Assembly: GCA_033220425.1 (NCBI GenBank)
Contig: CM065648.1
Span: 3,968,001 to 4,032,000 of the forward strand
DNA: 64,000 nucleotides
Direction: 5' to 3'
DNA from: Lepraria neglecta
Lineage: Eukaryota > Ascomycota > Lecanoromycetes > Lecanorales > Stereocaulaceae
In this document: piece after piece, positions 30,595 through 42,223 of the stretch
How positions within the stretch are numbered: position 1 is the first letter of the stretch
How the letters are laid out: every line of letters starts with the position of its first letter
Program-made: the position numbers and the translations under genes
Notes under the pieces: model-generated
The model's database searches: none
Told to the model about the DNA's origin: nothing
What the model saw: the letters and a program-made list of their open reading frames with translations, nothing else

Positions 30595-32292
30595 TTACCC
30601 ACTCTTCGCCTCCCAAAATCCCACCTGAACTCCAGTCGCTGGTGAAATAACAATCTCCGCTTTGAGCTTCTGTTTCCTCTCATCCCAATACTTGTCTATC
30701 CTTTCGAAGCGTTGCAGGATGCGTACGATGGTGTAGGACATCTCGGTCAAAGCGAATTGCTGGCCTATGCATATTCTTGGACCGCCATTGAACCTGACCC
30801 TGCATTAGCAAGCCTCATGAGTTGAATATCAAAGCTGAAACTCACGGTATGTACGTCCAGCTCTTCGGCGTCCACTTATCCCACCTCTCAGGACAGTAAG
30901 TCAAGACATGTGGAAAGCCGTCCGAAGCTGGCGGGAAGAGGTCTTCTCGTCGTTGCATGTAGAGCGCTGAGTATGCGATGGGAGTGTCTTTGAGTACACC
31001 AATCGGCTGGGTTCCATCTGGACCACCACCAGTAGGCAGTGTGGTATCATGCAGCGACATCCTGACCTATCATGAAATCAGCTTCCCTTCTGACAGTAGC
31101 AGACCACCAGATGGCATACATTAAACGGCACACTCGGATACAACCGCAACGTCTCATTCATCACATGCTGCAAATACGGCATGTTCTTCAAATCATCGTA
31201 CGTCGGTCGTTCAGTCGGACCCACTCTCTCCAGGATCTCTCTTCTCAACTTCTTCACGATCGCGGGATTCTTCGACAATTCCAGAAATGTGAATGAGAGC
31301 GAGCTAGCAGTCGTATCTCGTCCAGCAAGCAATACAGCAACGACCTGATCCCGAATGACCTTCCGGTCCCTGGTCCCTGTCGCAGCTAGAGCGTGAAGGA
31401 AAGACTGATTCGTCTTTTCTTTCAAATCTGCCAGATTGAGCCGGAGAGCTTGATCAATGAACGGCTCCACGAAAGAGTTAATAACGTTCAACCCAGCAAA
31501 CTAAACAAAACCCTCCAGTCAGCCTCCCCCTCCAGAGCAGCAAATTTGACTAGCACTTACAAACCTCCCCTTGGGCAACAACTTATGAAAAGGCCCCGAC
31601 CTAGAAACCTCATTCTGCCCCCTCTGCACCTCCGCGAACGCCTTCACAAACTCCGCATTTGGGTTATCTAAACTATCAACGCTTTTCCCAAGTAGGTAGT
31701 CTGTAGCCGAGTCTAACGTAAATCTATAGAACAGCGCGGAGATATCTACCTCCCATCCTTCCCCAGGAATAAGATGCATCAGTCTTTGTACGTGCGTTTC
31801 AAAAATTTCGAGGTCCGAGACGCGTGTTTTGACGAATTGTGGTCGCAGTAGTTGCCGACTCTGATGCCACATCTCCCCATCAGTAGTAAAAATACTGTCT
31901 CCCAAAAAGTGTTTCCAGTCCTCATGAAACGGTTCCCCCTTCCCATAATCCGCAAACTGCGTCGCCAGAATCGCCTTAATGTTCTCCGGATCCGCAGTGA
32001 ATAAGAACCTCTGCCTCGCTAAGGTGGTTTCAATGGTCTTGCTGTGCGCATTGGATGAGTGGTTGAAGAGCCAGTCCCAGAACTCGTAGTCGGTATCTGT
32101 GCGGGAGCCGCGGAGAGAGCGGATGAAGATGTCGATGCCGAAAGGGAGGTAGCCGCGGACGGTGGGGGCGTAGGTGCCTAGGCGGCGGATGGATTGGTTT
32201 TTGAGGGTGATTGTTAGGGCGAGGTAGAGGAGGGGGATGAGGATGAGGGAGTAGAGGAATAGATGTGGGTAGGCGAGGAGGAGGTCGAGCAT
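30595..32292 (-). CDS. Cytochrome P450, CYP52-like n-alkane/fatty-acid hydroxylase
   Basis: Four exons (32292-31561, 31500-31120, 31066-30846, 30793-30595) give 510 residues. An N-terminal membrane anchor ([18 protein letters not shown]) is followed by [10 protein letters not shown] and [20 protein letters not shown], then [16 protein letters not shown] (helix C WxxxR). The I-helix oxygen motif is [12 protein letters not shown], the K-helix ExxR is [12 protein letters not shown], and the haem-binding loop is [15 protein letters not shown] with the Cys ligand. AGRDTTA and the GKGEPFHxDW segment are typical of the CYP52/CYP539 group, which omega-hydroxylates alkanes and fatty acids in the endoplasmic reticulum. 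Subfamily assignment is by remembered motifs. All intron borders are GT-AG and keep frame. The neighbouring hexosaminidase is convergent and functionally unrelated. Confidence 0.93.
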
Positions 32293-32802
32293 TTTGGCGA
32301 TTCTTTTTTCCTTTCAATTAGGTAGGAAATACAACAGCAGCGCGTTATTGCTGGTTAGTACCATAGACTGCGAGTGAGTTTATGAGAGAATTATAAACAT
32401 TCATTCGGTCAGCCATTATTTACCCCGCTATGAACGCAGCTTCCTGGTTGGCGCTCAAGTACAAGTACAAGTACCTTAAGGTTAGCCTAGGTTAGCTGTT
32501 GCACGGCTCGGCTATATGCCTCAAAAGAGCCTTACCAAGCGAAGCGAGTGAACTAAAGTAGTCAGGTGTGAAAGAAGAAACGTGGCTGTCAAATATTATG
32601 TTATTTCATTAGCCTTCTTTGATGGCGATACTGTTAATGTTAGAGCCGTGAAGCCGTCTATTTTCCAATCCTCAGGTATCCCTATTCCTGTGCCGTTTTG
32701 AACACCCATAACACTCGCCGCGCTATGCCGTAGGAAAAAAATTCCATCCTTGCCGTCCCTGAGATTCATGCATTTTCGCTGTCGTAAAAAATTCAAGTCC
32801 AT
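32293..32802. other. Intergenic
   Basis: P450 upstream region plus the 3' flank of the Crh-like gene. A short direct repeat AAGTACAAGTACAAGTACC lies near 32458-32474; otherwise nothing. Confidence 0.45.
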
Positions 32803-34446
32803 TCACAAGAGAAGCATCCCAGCCAGGATGCAAGAAACGGTTCCCAGTATAAATTCAAACCCCTGAAACCTCGAAGAGGCTTGAGACTTCGGTGTGACTG
32901 TTTTGGTGACTACCGGAGAAGAAGATGCTGATGATTCAGCAGCTGCAACAGGAGAGCTTGCGGGGTTCTCGGCGAGAGCTGTGGGTGAAGCTGGAGATGC
33001 CAGGGCTGCACCGGTCGTGATGAGGAAGCCTTGGTTATCGTAATGCTTTACAGTGGTTGCAGCGCCCGGTGCTTGGGTGACGATGACAGGGAAGCCTTTT
33101 CCGTTAAACGATGTGACGACCTCAGATCCACCAGCCGCTGGAGAGTCCGGCTGCGAGTCCTCCGGCGATGAGGTAGGCGAAACGGGCGGGGATGTGACCT
33201 GGAATATAATTATTAGCATTATGAGCGCTTAAGGTGCGAATAAAACAGGGTGGCTCACTCACAGGTGCCGCGCTTGGCGGGACGACCTTGCCGGAGCTTG
33301 TCACACTCCATCCAGCTGGCAGACCAGGGTAGGTTGTCACTGTTGCTGTTGCACTTGTCTGGAGAGTCGTTGGTGTCCATCCTCCGGCATTTGGCTGGAC
33401 GACGGTTGACTCTTTGGCGCTATGGGTCCCTTGGAATGGCATGGGGCTGTTTGTTGTCCCGGTTGATGATGGGTCTACCGCAGGCTGCACGGCCGCTCCT
33501 TTGCCGCTTGAGTTGACTGTGCCGCCAACAGCAGTGATTGATTGCCAGGTACCATCGGTGCCTGAGTATGTGTACTGGCTTCCGGTCGAATAGTCACTGA
33601 CGGCAATGGATTGAACCTCCATTGTGTAGGGTCCTGCCGCATAGTTGGTGTAGACACCCGTGGTTCCGGTTGCCCATTCTGTATTTAAAGTCAGTCTTTT
33701 ATTGCTTGGAAGATGAGAGGCGCATGTCGTGACTTACGGACAGTGCCTACGGGATTTGAAGAGTCACCACCGCTCCATGATCCGACCTTGATCATCATAG
33801 GCGTTTGGGGGTATGGATATCCATTCGTAGCAGACGGAGTCAACGTGCGTACTGTGTTCCCATTGACCGACCAAACAATCTGATCTGCTGTCCAATCGAT
33901 CGCATATGTATGGAACCCATCGTGGTTGCCCGGTGCTGGAGATGTGGCTCCCCGGTTGTAGGTTGTTGTTTCTCCTTTGCCGAAGTAATTGGTCTGGACA
34001 TTGTTGTCATCGTATCCCAGCCATTCGAAGTCTATCTCATCGAGGTCGTCTGATTGTAGGATAGCGCTGCTGACGATTCCAACTCCAGGAGCAGCCTTCA
34101 CAACAAATTCGACGTGACCAAACATGATGTACCATTTCGAGGCAATCAGTGGGGAGTCGCCAGCTTGGGCTACTGTGAAGGAAGCGCCACTTGAGCCGTA
34201 GGTTGGGTTGCTCGTGGCTGTGAACGAGTCTGAGGCTCCAGATGTGAAGTCGATGTTTACTGCTTTACCGAGTGCTGTGTCTGGTGGGCAGCTACCTGTG
34301 AGAGAATTAGTATATCAAGTTGAAAATCTCTCGTCGAAGAACATACTACTTGTGAGAGGATTGCAATTGGTGTAGGTTTGAGCCGACGCCGGTGCTGCTA
34401 CGCATGTCGCTGCTATTATTGCAGGGAGGAAGGATTGCGATCGCAT
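32803..34446 (-). CDS. Crh-like GPI-anchored GH16 cell-wall transglycosylase
   Basis: Four exons (34446-34350, 34295-33738, 33678-33263, 33198-32803) give 488 residues. A signal peptide (SFLPAIIAATCVAAPASA) is followed by a short Cys-containing segment and the GH16 jelly roll. The catalytic motif DEIDFEWLG supplies the nucleophile and acid/base residues (ExDxE). VQTNYFGKG and FHTYAIDWTADQIVW are also typical of the Crh1/Crh2/Utr2 family, which links chitin to beta-glucan in the fungal wall. The C-terminal third is a Ser/Thr/Pro-rich stalk ending in a hydrophobic tail (FEFILGTVSCILAGMLLL), a likely GPI-attachment signal. A KGFPVIVTQAPGA / QGFLITTG motif pair in the stalk is common in fungal GPI proteins. 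The protein is expected at the outer plasma membrane and wall. Confidence 0.92.
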
Positions 34447-35493
34447 GGCTAGAAGGAGTTGGGAATGTGTGGATTCGGAGCGGGTGGACAGCGTCGCTCT
34501 GATTGAGCTCGGGTCCGTCGATCGAGTGCGGAACCTGCAAGTTTAAATTATAGTAATGGTTGTCGTGAAAGCAATGCTCTGGTCAATGATAGTGGCGTGA
34601 CGATGGTGTGATCGTGTGATATTAGTAGTAATTAATGGATATTGAGGCACAGAGGGAATATGAAATATGTGGAGCGGAGAATGGAGAATGAGAGTGGAGG
34701 TGACTTTCCTACTTGCTTGAATTTCTAGAATCCCAAAATTATTTTACCAACCACACTTTTACCAGCCACCACTTCGTATCGATCCTTTCCGTTAGCAGGT
34801 GACGCGTTCAGTATACGTAGTCCGGTAAGATGTCGAGCTAACACGATATGATTAGAGGAGACTGGACCGCTAGACAAAATTCTTCTCGTGTTCGGAGAAG
34901 ATTAATGGATGGCGGGGGTCAAAAGAGGGCTGGGATTGTTTACTAAATTGGCCCGGTGACTGCCGTAGTGCCGCCCGCCACCCGCCGGACATCGGCATTG
35001 TGGAAAGCTTGGTATCTTCAGCGCCGATCATGCCAAGCCAAACATTTTTGTTTCACGCGTGGAGAAAACCTTTCTCCACAGGAGTCAATGTGAACACACC
35101 AAGAACAATGCTCATCCATCCAGCACACAACTGCCTCAGAATATGAATCCTGAACGCCCTCTTCCGCAGAAGCTCTGTTCTTCCCACCCACGGTCGGCTT
35201 TGTTCAGCCACCAGCACCTCTAAGACTGTGCTCTCGCACGAGTTTCCCAGGGGCATGACAAAGCCTAGAGCCTACCACGGGCGTGGTATTAGACAAACAG
35301 ACATACGGCATAGCATCGGCAGGCAGAGGAGAAGGAAGCTATCAGGGGTCATACAACGAATTATGTACCTATAAAAGACTGCGAGGGTGAGACATCGAAG
35401 TCAGACTTATGGGCCCACTCGATCTGTGTTCTTTGTGCCCGCGTCCAACGCCTAAGCCTGAACTGACTGGTATACTAGACACACGTTATCGAT
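34447..35493. other. Intergenic, about 1 kb
   Basis: It includes the 5' region of the Crh-like gene. A 67-residue minus frame (35053-35256) is not convincing, and no repeat or RNA gene was seen. Confidence 0.45.
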
Positions 35494-38400
35494 CTATCCT
35501 GAATCGCTTTCCTCGCTGCTAGACTCCTTCGCCTTAGCCTTCTTCTTGGCCTTCTTCTCTTTCTCCTTCTTACGCTTCTTCTTGCTCTTCGCATCAGAAT
35601 CCTCGCTCGAGGACGAAATCGAGCTTTCGTACTTCTTTGGTGGCTTTGATGATGGCCCAGGAAATAGCGCTGGTCTGGACCTCATGTCCCGAAGATCATC
35701 ATCCCGTTGTCCGTCCCTCCTGGCTCTATCCGCATCCGTACCATGGATTCTGGACAGATAATAATCGAAGCCTTCCGAGGCCCTGGCGACTACTTCGAAA
35801 TGCTCTGTAGTTAGAATAGGCTTTGCTTGGTGCTTATCCTTTGCATCGAATTCTGCCAGGGCTATAGCAGTCTGGAACGCGTTCTTTATCTGCCGTCCGT
35901 TCCATGTCGCTCTGTTGGATTTTGTGAGGTCTTTGTAGTGTTGCTTGGCATAGCTCTCGATTGTCTTGCGGTTAAACTCAAGATGTTGCTTGTTGGCTAC
36001 TAGTCGGTTCAAGTTCATTTTCCAGATCTGCATAGTAGATTCTTTGTCGAGGGGCGGATAGTACAGGCTGACATGGATCCGGGACTTGAACGCTTCGTCA
36101 AAGTGGCCCACCTTGTTGGTTGTGAGGAAAAGAATACCACCTGTGAGTGTCCGAGTCAGCCTTTCTCCTGAGGGAGAGTGTGTCGAGCGACGAGAGACGT
36201 TGATTGTGTGTGTGGCAAAGTAAAGGTACACCCAAGTCTCTTTCACGACTCAAACAGTGCTGACTCGAAGAGGGTCACTTCACACGGGGCACTTACTATA
36301 GTACTCCAAAACGCGCAAGAAAACCGATACGACGCTGTTGCGTCTCATGTCCTCTTTATCCCGGGCTTGGAGAAAGACATCGGCTTCATCCAGCAACAAT
36401 ACACATCCCCACCTATGTGCAAGACTGAAGTTCTGCTCAAGGTTGTGTTCGACTTCCTTAGCGGTCTCCCCAATATCGCCACAAGTGATGGGAAATAGCG
36501 GCCTCTGAGTGTAGTCTGCAACACACTCTGCCGTAGAGGTCTTGCCAACGCCTGGGGCTCCGTGCAGTAAGATGATGAGACCTTTGCCTTTGCCATGGAC
36601 CAAGTCAACCTGGTGCTCCGGCTCTTGTGGTGCAGTACCCGTCACGGTCGGCTTGTCCCGGGGACTGTGTACCTGCACAAGCCCCTCTACGAGTCTTGCG
36701 AAGCCGTCCGGCAGAATTAGATGCTCGAAGCCTTCGCTGTGGTGTTTCAGAGGATGAACATGATCTATGTCAAGGAAGTACCACTTTCGACTTCTCAGGA
36801 CGAATCCATAAACGCGATTTGGTAGCAGCATCATAAGATCTTCGGTCAACTCTTCGCTATCGTTGAATGTCCTTAGCAGCGACCCGAATGCTTTTATGAA
36901 TTCGACGGTCCGTTGCCGATCAATACGGTCTGAATAATTTCGGATTCAGTAAAAGTCTTCTAAAGAAGAAAAAAGGAATAGAACGAGACTTGTCTCACAA
37001 CTCAAACCGCCCTCCGGGTAAGGGGATGATGATTTGGAAAAGAATCTCTGTGCTTACGATCGTCGAACATAAAGCGTTCCTTGAAACAATCTGTACAGCC
37101 GGGAACGCCACATGCTTCAGTCACAATGCGAGCATCGTCCTCGATCCACGACTTCAGCCCAAATTTCGGAACATGCTCGGGATGTAGACGATATGCCAAA
37201 TTCATGTCGACGATGACTTGGCTGTCAATCTAAAGTACCGGACCATATTAGTTCAACATCCAAGGGCCACTCGCCTTTGCTGGAGAACGTAGCTGGAGAA
37301 CGTAGCTGGAGAACGTACCTGCTCCTGGGGCTCAACTACACTGAGGCCATTATACTCCCGATGTGCTGGGTTTCCGATATATGATAGCTCGCGAAATTTC
37401 ATGCCTCTTTCGAGCATCTCGGATTTGAGCTTTTTCAATCATTACGGAACCGGACAGGGTACAAGGGCAAATCCGTGATGTTCTTCTCTCCCTCATAGGA
37501 CACGATTCTTATACGTGACTCAACTGGACCGAATTTCGTGCCATCAAAATCGAAATAGAATAAGTCGACATTGAGGTAGCTCATGGTTTCTTCTTTGTAC
37601 ACCGACTCCACTTGCTGATGAGCTCCCTCGGACCGCAGCCTCAACTTCTTCACTGGCCTCCTGCTTGAGAAAAGATCACATACCGGGAGAATGGAGACCC
37701 TGTAGAACTTTGGCGTCGTCGGGTTCGACTCGTTATTTTCAACAACAAGGTCACCTGCCATGAACAGATGCCAAAGGTCATGAAACGCAATGACACCTGC
37801 CTTAGAAGATCTCAATCTTCGGTGCCGGGCAAATATTTCGCGCATGTCGTCTTTCATGAAAGCCACCATAGCACGAAGATGGATGATTGCTTCCTTCTGG
37901 CTTAGCAAGTCTTCGGATATCTCATGCTTACATTCTTCGCCATCTATGTCAACAGAAGAGGTATTATGCTCAGGAAAGGCCTGCCGCGGGTCACCGGATC
38001 CGAGTTTGGTATCTTCAAGACTAATCGAGCCCTTGCACTGTTCACCCAGCGTACAATTCGTGGTCTCTTTGAAGATGGCCTCCATTTCTGCGAGGTAATC
38101 TTGGATTGCTTCCTCATAGAAAAGGAGAATCTTGAATGGCCGGTGAATGATGTAACAAGACGAGTTTGGGAAAGTCTGTTCGCTAATGAGTTGAAGGGTA
38201 CTGATAATATGAGGCGATCTGATCCGGATCCGTTCAATGTTCCTAACTGCATTTTTGACCACATTCTCAGGCGCCTTCGAGGCAGACTCCGCCGTAGGTT
38301 GAGTCATGGAGGCCTTGCGACGGATGTTGGTGTGTGGCTTCTCGAAGAGCACCTCCAATATGCTGGTTGCCTTGGTAGCGGGGCCCACATACTCTTGCCA

Positions 38401-38820
38401 TGTCACCCATTGTGGCTCGATACTGAGGGCGGACAGCTCAGATGACTCGTCTCCCTTTTCTGAAAAATCCAAAGGCCTAGGGAAGTCAAGGGCTTGGAGC
38501 CGGTTCTCGAGGAGGTTCAAACGTTCCTCTAGACTGTCCACATAGGTTTGGGTAGAGTTCTTGGCACGATCTTCTTCCTCAGACGGCAGAGAGTGTCCGT
38601 CCTTCAGTGCAGATATAGGAGAAGGCAGCATTTCTTCGCCAGAAAGTGTTTTGGCGTCTTTGGAAAAGCGAACGAAGGAACTCTTACGATGCTTCGGTCC
38701 TTCAAATGGGTCGTTTATGTCAATGGGAGACGATATCGAGGTACGGGGCGTGGAGAGGCGTGTTGTGTTTTGCGTGTGCTCGATCTCTTCATCGGGGCTA
38801 GATGAGCTAGTGGAAGGCAT
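35494..38820 (-). pseudogene. AAA+ ATPase of a fungal DUF7025-like family, one frameshift
   Basis: Four exons: 38820-37319, 37229-37058, 36929-36297 and 36140-35494. The product is a large fungal AAA protein. It has a disordered Ser-rich start, a coiled coil (SLEERLNLLENRLQAL), and a roughly 350-residue N-terminal region. That region includes SPHIISTLQLISEQTFP, AFHDLWHLFMAGDLVV and YFDFDGTKFGP, which I associate with DUF7025. The AAA core follows with Walker A HGAPGVGKTSTAE, Walker B VLLLDEADVFL, sensor LFLTTNKVGHFDEAF and RIHVSL. The tail is Lys/Glu-rich (KSKKKRKKEKEKK). The frame breaks once: after YPVRFRND a TGA (37435-37437) ends the first frame, while the expected continuation LKKLKSEMLERGMKF reads one frame over. 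No intron fits, so the gene is either recently broken or carries a one-base assembly error. Exons 2-4 keep frame exactly (484 codons). Confidence 0.75.
37280..37318. repeat. 13-bp tandem repeat at an intron donor
   Basis: The unit CTGGAGAACGTAG occurs three times in perfect tandem (the last ends AC). It lies at the start of intron 1 of the AAA ATPase gene and includes its donor site. Confidence 0.85.
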
Positions 38821-40063
38821 GATGTCTGTGTTGTAGAATTATCAAGGGTCTAATGGCAAGTGTCTTCAAGGATCTGCGAAGTTCTGCTCCGGGTTGCTAG
38901 AGAAGTCTAGGACGCATGAGACCAACTGGGATGATTGGCGTTTAAGAAGCACAATCTCACTGCCTTGCAAGATCAAGTAAAACACATAAAAACGAGAGGC
39001 GTTGCATCCCTGGTGCTCCTGCATAAAGGCGCACTGCAGCCTCGTAAAATCAAGCTGAGATGACCTTAGAAACTACGTCCGGGGCCCTAGACCTGAATTG
39101 ATGTAGCCCTCATGGGAGGTACGATCTGCCTCGCGATTGGTGATGGCGCGTGCCGAAGGTGGCGGACTGACATCCGGAGTAGCATTTGATGGACATGAAC
39201 CTTTGTTCGCACCTGCTTACTAGACTTTATCCATTCTAGGCGCGCAGCCACTGCAGAAAATTAATTAATCGGCGATGCTGTATTACGAAAGTGGGAAAGT
39301 CAGATGATTCCAGTTTTGAAGAGCACATTATTGGTCGAGCTTTCCCTTACTGGACCAGTCCGCGCACTTTCTCTCAGCCCCGGGGCCCATATCTGTTCAC
39401 AAAAACAAGGATTTAGGTATTCAGGAATGCCGCTTTACCTAAAGGGTGGGCCCTTACAAATCCAGATCGTGATCGCGGAGGCTCAAAAATGAAGCTTACG
39501 AGGTGGGGGTCCATTGAGCCTTACGTCCTAGGCTCTAGCTTGACCTGGATTTCCTCCCAATTGTGACTGCGAAACATCAGAACATAGCCTCAAAATGCCT
39601 TGATTACATCAACCTACCTACGGACTCGTTAATCTAATCCTTCTATCCATCGTTGATCATAGGCTCACGGATGCACGGCTATATTATGGGCCATTGCAGC
39701 CAACATCAGGCTACGCCTCAGCTCTAGGCAACTATCACGGCTGAGGATACATTGCATTCTGAGCATATCGGGATCCATTGAATCCCACTAGTTTTAGACA
39801 AGTAATGCACTATAAAGTGTCCCTTTCATGCAGGCGAAGGCGTGACTCATGCGGGAATGATTCGTCTCAGATAAGACCGCTTGCCGACGTGTGGCTTGCA
39901 AACGAGGCAAAACAAGGCTATTGATGCGTTCATCAACCGACCTCTCGATCGCGATCGATTGCTGCTGAAAGTTATAGGATACCTAGGGATTGTGTTGATC
40001 CCGACTGCATCGAGGAATACGGTCAGAACTAACTACGTCGAAAAATACTGATTTTGCGCAAAC
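38821..40063. other. Intergenic, about 1.2 kb, divergent
   Basis: Upstream regions of two divergent genes. One 62-residue frame (39304-39492) is unconvincing. No repeat or RNA gene was recognised. Confidence 0.45.
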
Positions 40064-42223
40064 ATGGCTTCGCCAACGACACCTACAATGGAGACCAAGT
40101 CAAAAAAGATTTCAATCCTTCCTGGACGTTCTTTTAGCGGACGGCTTGTGAATAAATCCTTGGATTATACTGAAAATTATGTGGACGAAGGACTCCACAA
40201 AGGCCTGTCAGGTGCTGGAATTGGCTACAACTCCGAAATCGAAGAGTATTCAGCCGAACCCGAGGATGTTGAGGATATCAAAGGACCCGAGGTCACCGAG
40301 GATAACAGAGCGTTGCTCGATTGTCGGCAGGCTTTCTTGAGAGAATTGCAACAGTATGTAGAGGGTGCAGATCCTAGATACAGGACCCGAGTCAATCTGA
40401 TGGATAAACACACTTGGAGTGATGTGATGGCAGAAGTGGAAATTGCTCGCGATGAATACAAGGGCGTGGGCAAAAATGGTATCATGAAGAGTATACGTAA
40501 TGGGTGGGGGAACTTCAGTACCGCCGCGCCGGCAATCGAAGCTTGGCTCCAGTTGCTCCCGAACAATACCCTCTATGGCTCGGTGCTATGTGGCGGTCTC
40601 ACCATTATAATGGAGGTACGTCAAAATGGCCATAGTATAAAGTTACTAAAACTGAACAAATCCAGGCAGTTGTCCGCCTCGGACAGCTTCGCGAGGAGAC
40701 TTTCGAAGCGATCGACCAGATTCCTCTTCGAATACAGAGAGCACAATTCTTTGTGCGAACATATGATGGTGCCAATATGGAAGAGCAAGCTGCAAAGCTC
40801 TATCAAGCCATCATAGATGCTCTTCAACATATCCTGAAATGGTACAAAGGAAAAGCTGGCAGTTGAGTTTCCCGTAGCCTCAAAAGTTGGCGCTAGCCCT
40901 GGATACTGACCTTGATCAGTGAAGTTCTTTGGAGCTTTTGCCAAAGGCCCTGCGTACGCTACCGTCTTGAAAACAAAGATGAAGGACGTTGAGGACGCTT
41001 CTCAAAGCATCCACTACGAAGCGGGACTTAGCCAGCACACGAGACTGAGTGAGATCAGGAATATTTCATGGCTAAGTACTACCTCACTTGCCAGTGTCGA
41101 ACGAGATCATCTGATATAGCTGACAATTATATCTAGCTAAGCGACAGCTGAATAACGTAGAAAAGCGCACAGAGGAGTTAAAGGAGCTGCAGTTGGAAGC
41201 TCGTAACCATCTATATGCCTTCTTTAGGGATACCGAGGCGTGGAAGGAGGCTGGCCAGAGTATGTAACCATACGCTTGTCTCGTTCGACCTTGTGCTGAT
41301 TCTACTAGACTGGAAGAACTCGCAGCAAGAGGAGAAATCAAAGAGAGCAAGCCGGGCTCGATCGAGGTTGGGCGAAAAAGGCAAGCTATTCCGCATCAAC
41401 GGATTCCATTACTTCTGAATAACTAAAATACCCTACAGAGAGGAGCTTAGTCGTCAGAGAATCGCTACTTTCCATCCTGTCTCATGACAGCGATACTTTA
41501 GCACGCGATGTGGAAGACCCTCTCTGCCAGCTCACGACGTTGCCACTAGTTGACCAAGATAGAGCGGCGGCAATCATTGGACACTCTGATGTGGATATGT
41601 GGCTAACTGAGCGGGGACACGGAGCTATCCTTGTCCATGGCAACTGCAGACGCCACGATGGTATCTGTCCTACTTCTGTCGTGTCTGCTCTGCTTGTCAG
41701 CACTTTTTCCAAGATGCCTACTTTCGTCACGCTCTACTGGTTCTGTGGCTCACATATCAGCGGACCGAATGGCAATGCTTTGGGAATGATGAAGAGTCTA
41801 ATCTGCCAGCTCCTCAACCTTTCCGACTTCGACTTCGTACTTGAGAAGGAACGCAAATTTGACGGAAGGGACCTTGGAAAGCTTTTGAGCCTGTTTAAGA
41901 AACTTCTCCAGCAACTACCTAACAAAACTGCCGTCGTCTGCGTCATCGACGGTATCTCGTACTACGAAGACCAGAGCAAATGCGAAGACACCTGCGAGAG
42001 TGTCAGCAAGATTCTCAAGTTAATGAAAGCAGATGGTCCAATTTTGAAGTTGCTCATCACCAGCCCAACCAGGACAGTTCGTATCAATCAGAATTCTAGT
42101 ATCGTAAAACGTCTTGTGGTCATCGACATACCGGCACATATCAATGGGCCAAAACAGGGGTTCAATCACCGCATAGCAGTCTCGTCTACGGAGGAAAAGG
42201 TGCGGGACTTGTGTGAAAGTTAA
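40064..42223 (+). CDS. DUF7708-type fungal signalling-like protein
   Basis: Six exons (40064-40615, 40666-40861, 40920-41048, 41137-41259, 41309-41380, 41439-42223) give 618 residues. The fifth intron (41381-41438) uses a GC donor (AAAAAG|GCAAGC) with an ACTAA branch site and CTACAG acceptor. No GT donor with a standard CTACAG acceptor keeps the frame there. The N-terminal third (RVNLMDKHTWSDVMAEVEIA, TAAPAIEAWLQLLPNNTLYG, VLCGGLTIIME) resembles the fungal DUF7708 region that often precedes NACHT or ankyrin modules in STAND-like proteins. The middle is helical (RTEELKELQLEARNHL). The C-terminal half has GHGAILVHGNCRRHDG, where a P-loop would be expected but GxxxxGK is absent, then FVTLYWFCGSHI and VCVIDGISYYED, which resemble a degenerate NTPase core. 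Its role is unknown; a nonself-recognition or scaffold role is only an inference. Confidence 0.7.

Noticed and set aside
32030-32317. 95-residue Pro/His/Arg-rich minus-strand ORF
   Set aside because: Shadow of the first P450 exon in another frame.
37253-38820. Reading the AAA ATPase as two separate genes
   Set aside because: The second part has no start codon, and the conserved stretch crosses the junction, so one gene with a frameshift explains it better.
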